Below are positions 1 through 8,186 of a DNA stretch of 64,000 nt, piece after piece. A program made the translations under genes and the position numbers. The stretch's first letter is position 1. Each line of letters begins with the position of its first letter. Origin of the DNA: Agarivorans litoreus (GTDB lineage Bacteria > Pseudomonadota > Gammaproteobacteria > Enterobacterales > Celerinatantimonadaceae); NCBI RefSeq assembly GCF_019649015.1, contig NZ_BLPI01000001.1, positions 4,211,001 to 4,275,000 on the forward strand, written 5' to 3'. Under the pieces are notes generated by a model. That model searched no databases and was not told the DNA's origin. It worked only from the letters and a program-made list of their open reading frames with translations.

Positions 1-144
1 TTTAGCGGTCACACCGGTATTTATTCTGCGCAACGGGTGGCAGTGCCAAAGTCTACAAACTTTGCGGCGCACGAGAAAACCTTGGGTGAAATTAGGGCGG
101 CCAATAACCGTTTGGTGTCTTGGTTGAAAAAACGAAACAAATAA
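1..144 (+). CDS. C-terminal end of an unidentified protein (partial)
   Basis: The first 48 codons of the window form an open frame ending in TAA at 142-144; the 5' part lies outside. The visible tail ends in a basic stretch (WLKKRNK). I do not recognise the family. Its stop codon directly abuts the ATG of the next gene, so the two are probably cotranscribed. Confidence 0.55.
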   Translation, partial: FSGHTGIYSAQRVAVPKSTNFAAHEKTLGEIRAANNRLVSWLKKRNK

Positions 145-501
145 ATGCAAGTTAAAACGCCTCACTCATCTTTATTAGTATTGGTTATATTGCTATGGCC
201 TAATATAGCGTTTGCTTACCCTGGCAATTTAACCACTCATTTTGAAGGTGAAGAGTTAAAAGCAACCGTAAGCTCAAACACTGATCGACCTATCCGTTGT
301 CAACTTTCTGCGGGCCCAGATATTGTGTGGATGGAGATTGATGACAAACAAGAGAATTTTAAATTTGCCAAAGGCTACAAAACTCATCACCTTAGCCTGT
401 ATTGCAAGATCATCGAACAGAAGACCAAGGCAAGGCCTTGGCGACTAAACCCCTATAATACTCCCATTCCTGAGTGGAATAAGGTCATCTTTCCAGATTA
501 G
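145..501 (+). CDS. Small secreted protein, function unknown
   Basis: A 118-residue protein with a clear N-terminal signal peptide: a short basic start, a hydrophobic core (LLVLVILLWP) and a likely cleavage after AFA near residue 24. The mature part has two cysteines, near residues 52 and 87, that could form one disulfide. It begins immediately after the stop of the preceding partial gene, suggesting translational coupling. No catalytic motif or family was recognised. It is probably periplasmic or outer-membrane associated. Confidence 0.6.
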   Translation: MQVKTPHSSLLVLVILLWPNIAFAYPGNLTTHFEGEELKATVSSNTDRPIRCQLSAGPDIVWMEIDDKQENFKFAKGYKTHHLSLYCKIIEQKTKARPWRLNPYNTPIPEWNKVIFPD

Positions 502-533
502 CCTTGGCAATGTTAAGCCATTTCTATAGCTTG

Positions 534-1247
534 TTACTGAGCTTTAAATGGGCAGGGTGAACCGTCAATGACTAAATCACTTAGTCTCTCGGGTTTTGGT
601 ATATCTTGTTCATCAATATCGAGTTGGCTAGCCAGTAAGCGGCTAAACATTTGCCAGCTTTTTAATTGGCAAAACTCTTCGGTTTCACCCGGATAGGGTT
701 TAGCTAACAGTGGCGCTAAGGTTGAAGAGGAGGTAGCAAAAATGGTTAATAACCATTTTAGTTCAGCAATGTTGAAGTGTTTTACATACCCTTGCTTGTG
801 GCATTCAATCACTAGGTCTTCAAGAATCTTTCGTACTTGAGCATCTTCTTCTAAAAAATACTCAAACAATTCTTGTTCATTGTTTACTGCATCATTAAGC
901 AGCCTAACCGGCTGAGGATCGACTTGAAGTGCAGCTAAGATCTTAACCAGTAAATCAAACAACTGATGACGACAAGACAGGCCTTGTTTTTGCTCTGAAA
1001 CTAGCAAGTTTACATAGTTTAAAAACCGCTGGTGCATGCAGTCACATATATGCTGCCAAATTTGCAGCTTAGAGCCAAAATGATGACGGATGAGGGTATG
1101 AGACACACCTGCTTGTTCACTAATCGCGCGCAGTGATACAACGGCATAGCCTTTACTGGCAAAAAGATCTGCGGCAGCGATTAAAATCTTGGTACGGGTT
1201 TCTTCTGCTACTTTGGCGCTTTGTCGTCCGGTGCGTTTTTCAGTCAT
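534..1247 (-). CDS. TetR/AcrR family repressor of the adjacent RND operon
   Basis: A 237-residue regulator with a TetR-type N-terminal helix-turn-helix at about residues 15-65 (ILIAAADLFASKGY followed by SLRAISEQAGVSHTLIRHHFGSK). The C-terminal part is the variable ligand and dimerisation domain. It is divergent from an RND efflux operon starting at 1413, and the gap holds two perfect-arm palindromes, the usual arrangement for a local autoregulated repressor. The inducing ligand cannot be read from sequence. The TetR assignment is firm; control of the efflux operon is inferred from position and the operators. Confidence 0.9.
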   Translation of the reverse strand: MTEKRTGRQSAKVAEETRTKILIAAADLFASKGYAVVSLRAISEQAGVSHTLIRHHFGSKLQIWQHICDCMHQRFLNYVNLLVSEQKQGLSCRHQLFDLLVKILAALQVDPQPVRLLNDAVNNEQELFEYFLEEDAQVRKILEDLVIECHKQGYVKHFNIAELKWLLTIFATSSSTLAPLLAKPYPGETEEFCQLKSWQMFSRLLASQLDIDEQDIPKPERLSDLVIDGSPCPFKAQ

Positions 1248-1306
1248 CTTCTACAATTACTTAACTCTAATTCACGGTGCTTTTAAAACTAAGCGTAGTC
1301 TATCAT

Positions 1307-1338
1307 AAGTTTTACTTTCCACGCGGAAAGTAAAACTT
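1307..1338. promoter_or_regulatory. TetR operator 1 (perfect 14-bp arms)
   Basis: Inverted repeat with left arm 1307-1320 and right arm 1325-1338, identical over 14 bp and separated by ACGC. The core is ACTTTCC-N4-GGAAAGT, shared with a second palindrome 49 bp away. It lies between the divergent TetR gene and the efflux operon, nearer the regulator. This is the most likely TetR binding site. Confidence 0.85.
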
Positions 1339-1356
1339 GATCAGCAAGAGGGTGAT

Positions 1357-1386
1357 CAATATACTTTCCGACTGGAAAGTATATTG
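1357..1386. promoter_or_regulatory. TetR operator 2 (perfect 13-bp arms)
   Basis: Inverted repeat with arms 1357-1369 and 1374-1386 and spacer GACT. It shares the ACTTTCC-N4-GGAAAGT core with operator 1; flanking bases differ but are symmetric within each site. It sits 27 bp before the first efflux gene, where a bound repressor would block the promoter or early transcription. Confidence 0.85.
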
Positions 1387-1412
1387 GACTGTTTGTTCAA
1401 ACGGAGCAACTA

Positions 1413-2492
1413 ATGAGAACATATCTAACAAACAAGGCTGTTTGGCAGCGGCTTAGTTTTGTAGGCCTGATGATGCTGGTATTGCAAGCCTGTGAACCTG
1501 CTCATTCAGAGCCTGTTAATGAAATTGTAAAACCCGTCAAGTTGTTGGAAGTACCTGAAACCTTTAACGCTGTTGACTACAATTTTGTGGCGCAGGTTCA
1601 GGCAACTAGCCGAGCTCAATTGGCCTTTCAAGTGTCCGGTGAAATACAGCAAATGAACGTGAAAATGGGGCAGCTTGTAAATAAAGGGGATTTACTTGCC
1701 GCTCTTGACCCTCATGATTTTCAGTTGGCTGTTGATGCGCGTAAAGCTCAATTTGATTTAGAAAAAGCCCGTCGCACAAGATCTGAGCAACTATTTGCTA
1801 AGAAATTAATTTCTGAGGATAACTACGATCAAGTTCTTACAGCCTACACAGAAGCACAGGCTAATTTGGATCAAGCCACCACTGATTTAGCCTACACCAA
1901 ACTTCACGCACCCTTCTCTGGCGTTGTATCGCTGACTTACGCCAAACAATACCAGTTTGCCGGTGCAAAACAGCCGGTATTGAGTTTGTTAGGCGATGAG
2001 CAGTTAGACTTAGTGTTCAACTTACCGGTAAGCATTACAGAGAGCCTGAATTTAGCCGAACTGCGTGAAGCAAAACTCTGGGTTACTTTAGGTAATTTTA
2101 AAGGTGTCGAGTTACCCGCTCGTTTTAAAGAGATCTCTACCCAACCAGATCCTGATACTAATAGTTATACGGTTACCTTAACCATCATAAGACCAGAGCA
2201 CTTAAACATCTTACCCGGCATGTCTGGTGAGGTTTATGTACGTAATGAGTCTGAAACCGATAATGGCTTAGCCTTACCTAAAGGTGCTTTTATCCAAGTT
2301 GATGAGCAGCAAGCACAAGTGTGGCGAGTGGTGCCTGAAACGATGCGAATAGAAGCGGTGAATGTACAACTAAATCAACAAGGTTTGGTTATTAAAGGTT
2401 TAGATGCCGGAGATAGCATTGTAGTTGCTGGCGCTAAATCGCTAAATGCTGGCCAAATAATACGGCCTTGGCAACGTGAAGGAGGTATTTAA
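1413..2492 (+). CDS. RND efflux periplasmic adaptor (lipoprotein), first of two
   Basis: A 359-residue HlyD/AcrA-type membrane fusion protein. The N-terminus is a lipoprotein signal with the lipid-accepting Cys near residue 27 (VLQAC). Then follow a lipoyl-like half (QVQATSRAQLAFQVSGEI), a coiled-coil hairpin at about residues 100-150, the second lipoyl half (LHAPFSGVVSLTY) and beta-barrel domains. A Shine-Dalgarno GGAG lies 7 bases before the ATG. It links the inner-membrane pump to an outer-membrane channel; no TolC-like gene is in the window. It is followed by a second adaptor and the pump in one operon. Confidence 0.92.
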   Translation: MRTYLTNKAVWQRLSFVGLMMLVLQACEPAHSEPVNEIVKPVKLLEVPETFNAVDYNFVAQVQATSRAQLAFQVSGEIQQMNVKMGQLVNKGDLLAALDPHDFQLAVDARKAQFDLEKARRTRSEQLFAKKLISEDNYDQVLTAYTEAQANLDQATTDLAYTKLHAPFSGVVSLTYAKQYQFAGAKQPVLSLLGDEQLDLVFNLPVSITESLNLAELREAKLWVTLGNFKGVELPARFKEISTQPDPDTNSYTVTLTIIRPEHLNILPGMSGEVYVRNESETDNGLALPKGAFIQVDEQQAQVWRVVPETMRIEAVNVQLNQQGLVIKGLDAGDSIVVAGAKSLNAGQIIRPWQREGGI

Positions 2493-2493
2493 A

Positions 2494-3558
2494 ATGTTGT
2501 TAAGACTCCATACATTGGCTGCGTTAACCGTTACCACATTGCTTTCTGCTTGCAGTGAGCCAGTAGAAACCGTCACCGATAATACCTTGTCGGTATTAAC
2601 AGTTAGTATTAATGAATCTGCAGCTCAGCCGGAACGAGAGTTTAATGCCCGCGTTGAGCCAGCAGAATTGACGCCGTTATCCTTTCGTATTGCTGGCGAA
2701 TTGACACAAATGTCGATCAAGCCTGGTCAACACGTTAAAAAGGGCCAATTGTTAGCGCAACTTGATAATCGAAAGCTAAAACAACAAGTCGACGATGCTC
2801 TGGCAACGTTTAGCCTCGCTGAGCGTCAGTTAAACCGCGCCCAAGGCTTGGTAGGTAAAAGCCTATTGTCTCAAGAAGAATACGATGTGCTTAACGCTAA
2901 TTATGAGTTGGCAGGTGTTGATTATCAGTTGGCTAAAGCGCAACTAAAATACAGCCAGCTACGCGCACCATTTGAAGGCCTTATTGCTGAAGTGCCAAAG
3001 CAGTCTTTTGAAACAATAACGCCCGGCGAGACAGTGCTGTCTATCTATCGAGATGATTTAGTGTATGTTCGGCTGCAACTACCCGATAACTTGCTTGCTC
3101 AAATAGACCCAACAGAGCGTAATTATAGCTATCAACCTAAAGCCAAATACGCAGGTAACGATACGCTCTATCCTGTTACCCTTTTAGAGCATACCTCGGA
3201 GCCTAATCCCGAGACTCAGGCTTTTGAAGTGTGGATGAGCATGCCGCAAGTCGAGCCAGCAATTTTGCCTGGAACCTCTGTCACTATGTTTGTTGATTTA
3301 GATGCGGCTGGCCTTGTAGGGCGCAGTGGATATTTGTTACCTATGACAGCATTAGATCCAGGCAATAACGATCAACAATTTTATGTATGGAAAGTGACCG
3401 AAGGGCGTGCCCAGAAAGTTGAGATTCAAGTAGCACAAATACACACTGAAGGCGTGTTAGTAAGCGAAGGCTTAAGCCAAGGCGACCAAATCATTGTTTC
3501 AAGCTTAGCCAAGCTTAGAAATGGACTTTCTGTAACCACTCAATCTCAGGAGCAATAA
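2494..3558 (+). CDS. RND efflux periplasmic adaptor (lipoprotein), second of two
   Basis: A 354-residue membrane fusion protein of the same family as its upstream neighbour but clearly divergent. The ATG at 2494 is chosen because GGAGG lies 9 bases upstream and the resulting N-terminus is a lipoprotein signal (LLSAC, Cys near residue 20); an in-frame start at 2476 would overlap the previous gene and bury the signal. Lipoyl halves (LTPLSFRIAGELTQM and LRAPFEGLIAEV) flank a coiled-coil hairpin. Two adaptors with a single pump is a known arrangement in VexGH-like and MexJK-like systems. The substrate is unknown. Confidence 0.9.
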   Translation: MLLRLHTLAALTVTTLLSACSEPVETVTDNTLSVLTVSINESAAQPEREFNARVEPAELTPLSFRIAGELTQMSIKPGQHVKKGQLLAQLDNRKLKQQVDDALATFSLAERQLNRAQGLVGKSLLSQEEYDVLNANYELAGVDYQLAKAQLKYSQLRAPFEGLIAEVPKQSFETITPGETVLSIYRDDLVYVRLQLPDNLLAQIDPTERNYSYQPKAKYAGNDTLYPVTLLEHTSEPNPETQAFEVWMSMPQVEPAILPGTSVTMFVDLDAAGLVGRSGYLLPMTALDPGNNDQQFYVWKVTEGRAQKVEIQVAQIHTEGVLVSEGLSQGDQIIVSSLAKLRNGLSVTTQSQEQ

Positions 3559-3560
3559 GC

Positions 3561-6500
3561 GTGACTATTGCTGAATATTCAATAAAAAACAAAGTTATTA
3601 GCTGGATGTTTTTGGTCATTCTAGCGGTTGGTGGTGTAGTGTCTTTTACAGACCTTGGGCGTTTAGAAGATCCTGCCTTTACGGTTAAAGATGCCATGGT
3701 TATTACCTCTTACCCTGGTGCTACATCAACAGAAGTAGAGGAAGAGCTAACTTACCCGCTAGAAAAGGCGATTCGCCAGTTGCCTTACTTAGATAAGGTA
3801 ACCTCTACCTCTTCGGCTGGTTTGTCGCAAATTATGGTGAGCATGAAGATGGACTATGGTCCTGATGAACTGCCGCAAATATGGGACGAACTAAGACGTA
3901 AAGTAAATGATCTGGAGCCTTCGTTACCGCCAGGCGTAAACCCAGTTCAGGTTATGGACGACTTTGGTGATGTTTATGGCGTCATGTTAATGGTTACCGG
4001 CGAGAACTATTCTTACGTTGAGTTAAAGCGCTATGTTGATTACTTAACCCGTGAGTTAGAAGTAGTTGATGGCGTTGGCAAAATCAGCTTGGCGGGTGAC
4101 CAACAGGAGCAATTGTTTGTAGAAATGTCGCTTAAACGTGTGGCGGCGCTAAACCTAGATATGAACACTGTAGCCGGATTATTAGCCCAGCAAAATGCCG
4201 TGATAAGTGCCGGAGAGGTTACTGTTAACTCCCAAACGCTTAAATTACGCCCAACTGGTGAACTAAATTCTATCGAAACCTTTGAAAACCTAATTATTCA
4301 TGGCCGCGATACCGGTAACCTTATTCGCTTAAAAGACGTAGCTACAGTTACCCGTGACGTGCAGGAAGTACCCAGTAACTTGCTTAATTACAATGGCGAG
4401 CCTGCACTAAATCTAGGTATTTCGTTTTCTTCTGGGGTTAACGTGGTTAAGGTGGGGGAGGCTGTAGATGCGCGTTTAGCCGAGCTTGAAAATATTAAAC
4501 CTGCGGGGATTAAGATCCACACGCTTTATAATCAAGCCAAAGAAGTTGAGCAGTCGGTTAACGGTTTTGTGCTGAGTTTGGCAGAAGCGGTGGGTATCGT
4601 GATTGTGGTGCTGTTGTTTACCATGGGCTTGCGCAGTGGAGTGATAATTGGCGCAGTGTTGCTATTAACGGTGATGGGTACTTTCATATTGATGAGTATC
4701 TACGACATTGAGTTGCAGCGGATCTCGCTTGGCGCTTTAATTATTGCACTAGGTATGTTGGTCGACAATGCCATTGTAGTTGTTGAAGGTATTTTAGTTG
4801 GCATGCAACGAGGTCGAACCAAAGTCCAAGCCGCTAAAGACATCGTAGAGCAAACTAAGTGGCCGTTACTAGGCGCAACGGTGATTGCCATTGTTGCCTT
4901 TGCTCCAATCGGTTTATCGCCTGATGCAACGGGTGAATTTATGGGCTCATTGTTTTGGGTACTTTGTTTCTCACTCTTTTTAAGCTGGATTACCGCCATT
5001 ACCTTAACGCCTTTTCTTGCTGACTTATTGTTGTCGTCTAAAAGCAGCGAGAAACAACAAAACGATGATGATCCCTACAAAGGTGTTCTATTTGTTGTGT
5101 TTGGCCGTTTATTGAAGTTTTGTTTGCGCTTTAGAATGCTAACGGTAGCAGTGATGATAATGATGTTAGCTGGAGCATTTTACGGCTTTAGCCTAGTAAA
5201 GAACTCATTCTTTCCGCCGTCAAATACGCCAATGTTTTACGTGGATATGTGGATGCCAGAAGGCACCGATATTCGTGACACCTATAAGCAAGTTCAAAAA
5301 GTAGAAGACTTTTTGTTAGACAAAGAGCAAGTAGAGTTTGTTACTTCTACAACTGGTCAAGGCTTGCAACGCTTTAGCCTTACTTACAGCCCTGAGAAAA
5401 GCTACGAAGCGTTTGCCCAGCTGCAAATTCGAGTGGTGGACCGTGAACAAATGCTAGATCTGATGCGCGAGCTTGATACCAGCTTACGTGATTCTTTTAG
5501 GCAAGTGAGCTTTCAATTTCGATTAATGGAAATAGGCCCATCTCCAGCCTCTAAGATCGAAGCGAGAATTATTGGGTCGGATCCTCAAGTACTTAGAGAT
5601 TTAGCCACCCAAGTCGAAGACATTTTTAGTGCCGACCCGGGGGCGCGAAATATTCGTCATGATTGGCGCGAACGAACTAAAGACTTGCTGCCTCAGTTTA
5701 ACGAGTCTCAAGCGCGCCGCTTAGGTATTTCTAAACAGGATTTAGCTGACACCTTACAAATGGCTTTTGGTGGAAGCGCCATCGGCTTGTTTAGAGACGG
5801 CACCGAGATGCTGCCAATTGTTGTTCGTTTACCAGAAGAAGAACGGGTTGATTTTTCAACGGTGCAAAACTTAAAGCTTTGGAGCCCCGCGCTACAAACT
5901 TATGTGCCTATTCAACAAGTAGTGGATGACATTAGCTTAGGCTGGGTTGAACCGCTTATTCAACGTCAGGACCGCAAGCGCACGCTTACAGTATTGGCAG
6001 ACCATGACATCCTTGGGGATGAAACGGCAGCTAGCTTGTTTGGTCGTTTACGTCCTCAAGTTGAAGCTATCGCTTTACCTGTTGGCTATTCGATAGAGTG
6101 GGGAGGTGAGTACGAGTCATCAAACGATGCACAGGAAGCACTATTTAGCTCATTGCCAATGGGTTATCTGTTTATGTTCATCATTACGGTGTTTTTGTTT
6201 AACTCTATTCGCCAGCCTATTGTTATTTGGCTCACGGTGCCGTTAGCGGTGATTGGTGTGGCGATTGGCCTACTTGCTACCAACTCGGCCTTTAGTTTTA
6301 CTGCTTTATTAGGCGTGTTGAGTTTAAGTGGTATGGTGTTAAAGAACGGCATTGTATTGATGGACCAAATTAACATTGAAACTCACTCAGGCAAAGACCC
6401 ATACCAAGCGGTAGTTGATAGTGCTATTAGCCGGGTAAGGCCGGTGAGTATGGCAGCATTAACTACGATATTGGGTATGATGCCGTTAGTATTTGATGCC

Positions 6501-6620
6501 TTCTTTGGCTCAATGGCGGTAACCATTATGTTCGGACTTGGTTTTGCTACAGTGTTAACGCTAGTGATTGTTCCAGTGTTGTACGCCTTGTTTTATCGAA
6601 TAAAACCTAGCCAAGCATAA
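3561..6620 (+). CDS. RND (AcrB/MexB-type) inner-membrane efflux pump
   Basis: A 1019-residue pump starting at GTG 3561 just after the second adaptor. It has the RND layout: one N-terminal TM helix, a large periplasmic loop, a block of TM helices (about residues 335-480), a second periplasmic loop and a C-terminal TM block (about 860-1015). The proton-relay region is seen in TM4 (IALGMLVDNAIVVVEGI), with one clear Asp. It exports hydrophobic or amphiphilic compounds by proton antiport with its two adaptors. The operon ends at a strong terminator. Confidence 0.95.
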   Translation: MTIAEYSIKNKVISWMFLVILAVGGVVSFTDLGRLEDPAFTVKDAMVITSYPGATSTEVEEELTYPLEKAIRQLPYLDKVTSTSSAGLSQIMVSMKMDYGPDELPQIWDELRRKVNDLEPSLPPGVNPVQVMDDFGDVYGVMLMVTGENYSYVELKRYVDYLTRELEVVDGVGKISLAGDQQEQLFVEMSLKRVAALNLDMNTVAGLLAQQNAVISAGEVTVNSQTLKLRPTGELNSIETFENLIIHGRDTGNLIRLKDVATVTRDVQEVPSNLLNYNGEPALNLGISFSSGVNVVKVGEAVDARLAELENIKPAGIKIHTLYNQAKEVEQSVNGFVLSLAEAVGIVIVVLLFTMGLRSGVIIGAVLLLTVMGTFILMSIYDIELQRISLGALIIALGMLVDNAIVVVEGILVGMQRGRTKVQAAKDIVEQTKWPLLGATVIAIVAFAPIGLSPDATGEFMGSLFWVLCFSLFLSWITAITLTPFLADLLLSSKSSEKQQNDDDPYKGVLFVVFGRLLKFCLRFRMLTVAVMIMMLAGAFYGFSLVKNSFFPPSNTPMFYVDMWMPEGTDIRDTYKQVQKVEDFLLDKEQVEFVTSTTGQGLQRFSLTYSPEKSYEAFAQLQIRVVDREQMLDLMRELDTSLRDSFRQVSFQFRLMEIGPSPASKIEARIIGSDPQVLRDLATQVEDIFSADPGARNIRHDWRERTKDLLPQFNESQARRLGISKQDLADTLQMAFGGSAIGLFRDGTEMLPIVVRLPEEERVDFSTVQNLKLWSPALQTYVPIQQVVDDISLGWVEPLIQRQDRKRTLTVLADHDILGDETAASLFGRLRPQVEAIALPVGYSIEWGGEYESSNDAQEALFSSLPMGYLFMFIITVFLFNSIRQPIVIWLTVPLAVIGVAIGLLATNSAFSFTALLGVLSLSGMVLKNGIVLMDQINIETHSGKDPYQAVVDSAISRVRPVSMAALTTILGMMPLVFDAFFGSMAVTIMFGLGFATVLTLVIVPVLYALFYRIKPSQA

Positions 6621-6623
6621 ATG

Positions 6624-6650
6624 AAAAAGGGCGCAATTAGCGCCCTTTTT
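6624..6650. terminator. Rho-independent terminator of the RND operon, also facing the DeoR gene
   Basis: GGGCGC-AATTA-GCGCCC stem flanked by an A-run and a T-run, so it can act in both directions. It lies between the convergent ends of the RND pump and the DeoR-type regulator. Confidence 0.9.
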
Positions 6651-6664
6651 ACTATCAGTAATAT

Positions 6665-7432
6665 TTAGACCAAATACACTTGAATGTTATTCCCGCGAAG
6701 CAGTTCAATCATCGCCTTATCGGCATTTTCTCCGGTAATCACAATGTCTATCTCATCTAAACTAAACAGCGATAATCCTCCAAATACGCCGACTTTATCT
6801 GCCGATACCATCGCGACAACTTTGTCGGCGTATTGCAGCATTTTCTTTTCTTCCATAAAGGTAAGTAAAGCAGACTTAGTTAAACCCGCTTCGGTAAGAC
6901 CATCTCCGCTCACAATTAGATAGCGCCCCTGATACGAAGTATGGTTATCTGGAGACACTAATAAGCTTTGGCTTTTAATGTACTGCCCACCCAAAACAAC
7001 TAGGTGAGGGTAGCTCTGTGAAATCAAATAAGTAAGCAAAGGCAGGTAGTTAGAGTAAACATGCACATGGGTATCAGTTAAATATTTCCCCATTAAGAAT
7101 GGGATCTGTCCTTCACCAACAAAGATATTGTCTTTCACTTCGCATAGGTCCACAGCTTTACGCGCAATGCGGTCTGACTCTTCATAGTTCTCATAGTCAG
7201 AAATGTTCGGATAAAACCCCACCATTCCAGGTGAACTAACAACATTGGGCGAGAGTATCTTTTCGGCGCCATTACGTATTTTTTTTAGTTTTCCCTGGAT
7301 ATCTAAATCGATAATATCCCGGCGAACCGTCGCCGGCGAACAATTTAAAAGCTCCACTAATTGTTGAACACTGGCCACAGTATTCTCTTGGAGGTGCTCT
7401 AAAATCTTGTTATGACGAAGCTTGGCTGGCAT
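6665..7432 (-). CDS. DeoR-family regulator of the hexitol PTS operon
   Basis: A 255-residue repressor with a DeoR-type N-terminal helix-turn-helix (KILEHLQENTVASVQQLVELLNCSPATVRRDI) and a C-terminal phosphosugar-sensing domain. The ATG at 7432 is chosen because it places the HTH at the usual distance from the N-terminus and has an AAGAG upstream; a start at 7525 would translate the repeated control DNA. The gene is divergent from a PTS operon. By family, a phosphorylated sugar intermediate should be the inducer. The unusual phased TGATT boxes lie directly upstream. Confidence 0.88.
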   Translation of the reverse strand: MPAKLRHNKILEHLQENTVASVQQLVELLNCSPATVRRDIIDLDIQGKLKKIRNGAEKILSPNVVSSPGMVGFYPNISDYENYEESDRIARKAVDLCEVKDNIFVGEGQIPFLMGKYLTDTHVHVYSNYLPLLTYLISQSYPHLVVLGGQYIKSQSLLVSPDNHTSYQGRYLIVSGDGLTEAGLTKSALLTFMEEKKMLQYADKVVAMVSADKVGVFGGLSLFSLDEIDIVITGENADKAMIELLRGNNIQVYLV

Positions 7433-7454
7433 TTGAAAACTCTTGAGAAGTATG

Positions 7455-7479
7455 TGATTCAAAATGATTGTAATTGATT
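7455..7479. repeat. Three TGATT boxes at exact 10-bp spacing
   Basis: TGATT occurs at 7455, 7465 and 7475, one helical turn apart, just upstream of the DeoR-gene start. It is a probable cluster of regulator half-sites for autoregulation. Confidence 0.75.
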
Positions 7480-7515
7480 GCAATTTGAAAACTTTTATCT
7501 CGATCACAGAGTTTT

Positions 7516-7550
7516 TGATTACCATTGATTGGCAATGATTGCTAATGATT
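7516..7550. repeat. Four TGATT boxes at exact 10-bp spacing
   Basis: TGATT occurs at 7516, 7526, 7536 and 7546. Together with the cluster at 7455-7479 this gives seven boxes on about the same face of the helix (41 bp between clusters). Lying between regulator and PTS operon, they are the likely operator. Confidence 0.78.
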
Positions 7551-7673
7551 GTAAGTGCGCTGGTGTTATTGTTTTGTTAAAGCCAATCGTTATATGACGT
7601 CAAATCTAATCACCTTCTTTGACACATAAATTCCACTTTCTATACTCGGCTTAACGTGATGCGAGGGATAACA

Positions 7674-8174
7674 ATGAATCAGGATCTGATAACAAAACAA
7701 AGCATATTGCTCGACTTTGAAGCTGAGTCTAAAGATGAAGCTTTATACAGTATATGTGCTCAATTGTTTTTGTTACGCAAAACCACAGACCCAACCGGCT
7801 TATATAACGACATAATCAAACGCGAGAACATAGTTAGTACATTTGCCGGACAACACACTGCTATTCCCCACGTAATTACTCAGCACATCAATGAACCGGT
7901 GTTGTGTTTCGTTCGAGTAAAGGGTGATGAGTTTTACTGGAACGAAGAGGATGAGGATGTTCGCATCATCTTCTTGCTTGCTGTACCTCTAAAAGAAAAT
8001 TTAAAAAAGCTTAGAGAGTCTCAGTCATACGTATTTTCGTCGATAGCTCAATTAATGACAGATCCTTCGATGATAGAACTATGGCTAACAACAAATGAAG
8101 AGCGAGTGATACTCGACAGCTTGAATTTGGCGTTTGAGTCAAATTTCAAAGCAACTACGAGCATAAAGGAATAA
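7674..8174 (+). CDS. PTS EIIA component, fructose/mannitol type
   Basis: A 166-residue soluble EIIA of the PTS_EIIA type-2 family. The phospho-accepting histidine is in TAIPHV near residue 63. The ATG at 7674 is preferred over the in-frame codon at 7656 because GAGGG lies 7 bases upstream of it. It receives phosphate from an HPr (a fused HPr is encoded downstream) and passes it to the EIIB domain of the next gene. It corresponds in role to E. coli CmtB. First gene of a five-gene operon. Confidence 0.9.
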   Translation: MNQDLITKQSILLDFEAESKDEALYSICAQLFLLRKTTDPTGLYNDIIKRENIVSTFAGQHTAIPHVITQHINEPVLCFVRVKGDEFYWNEEDEDVRIIFLLAVPLKENLKKLRESQSYVFSSIAQLMTDPSMIELWLTTNEERVILDSLNLAFESNFKATTSIKE

Positions 8175-8186
8175 GGAGTTAGACTA

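Noticed and set aside
4700-4999. Antisense ORFs inside the RND pump and other large genes
   Set aside because: They are shadows of well-supported genes on the opposite strand, without start signals or protein-like content.
7433-7525. 31-residue N-terminal extension of the DeoR regulator
   Set aside because: It would translate the phased TGATT boxes; the HTH start at 7432 fits the family and has its own Shine-Dalgarno.
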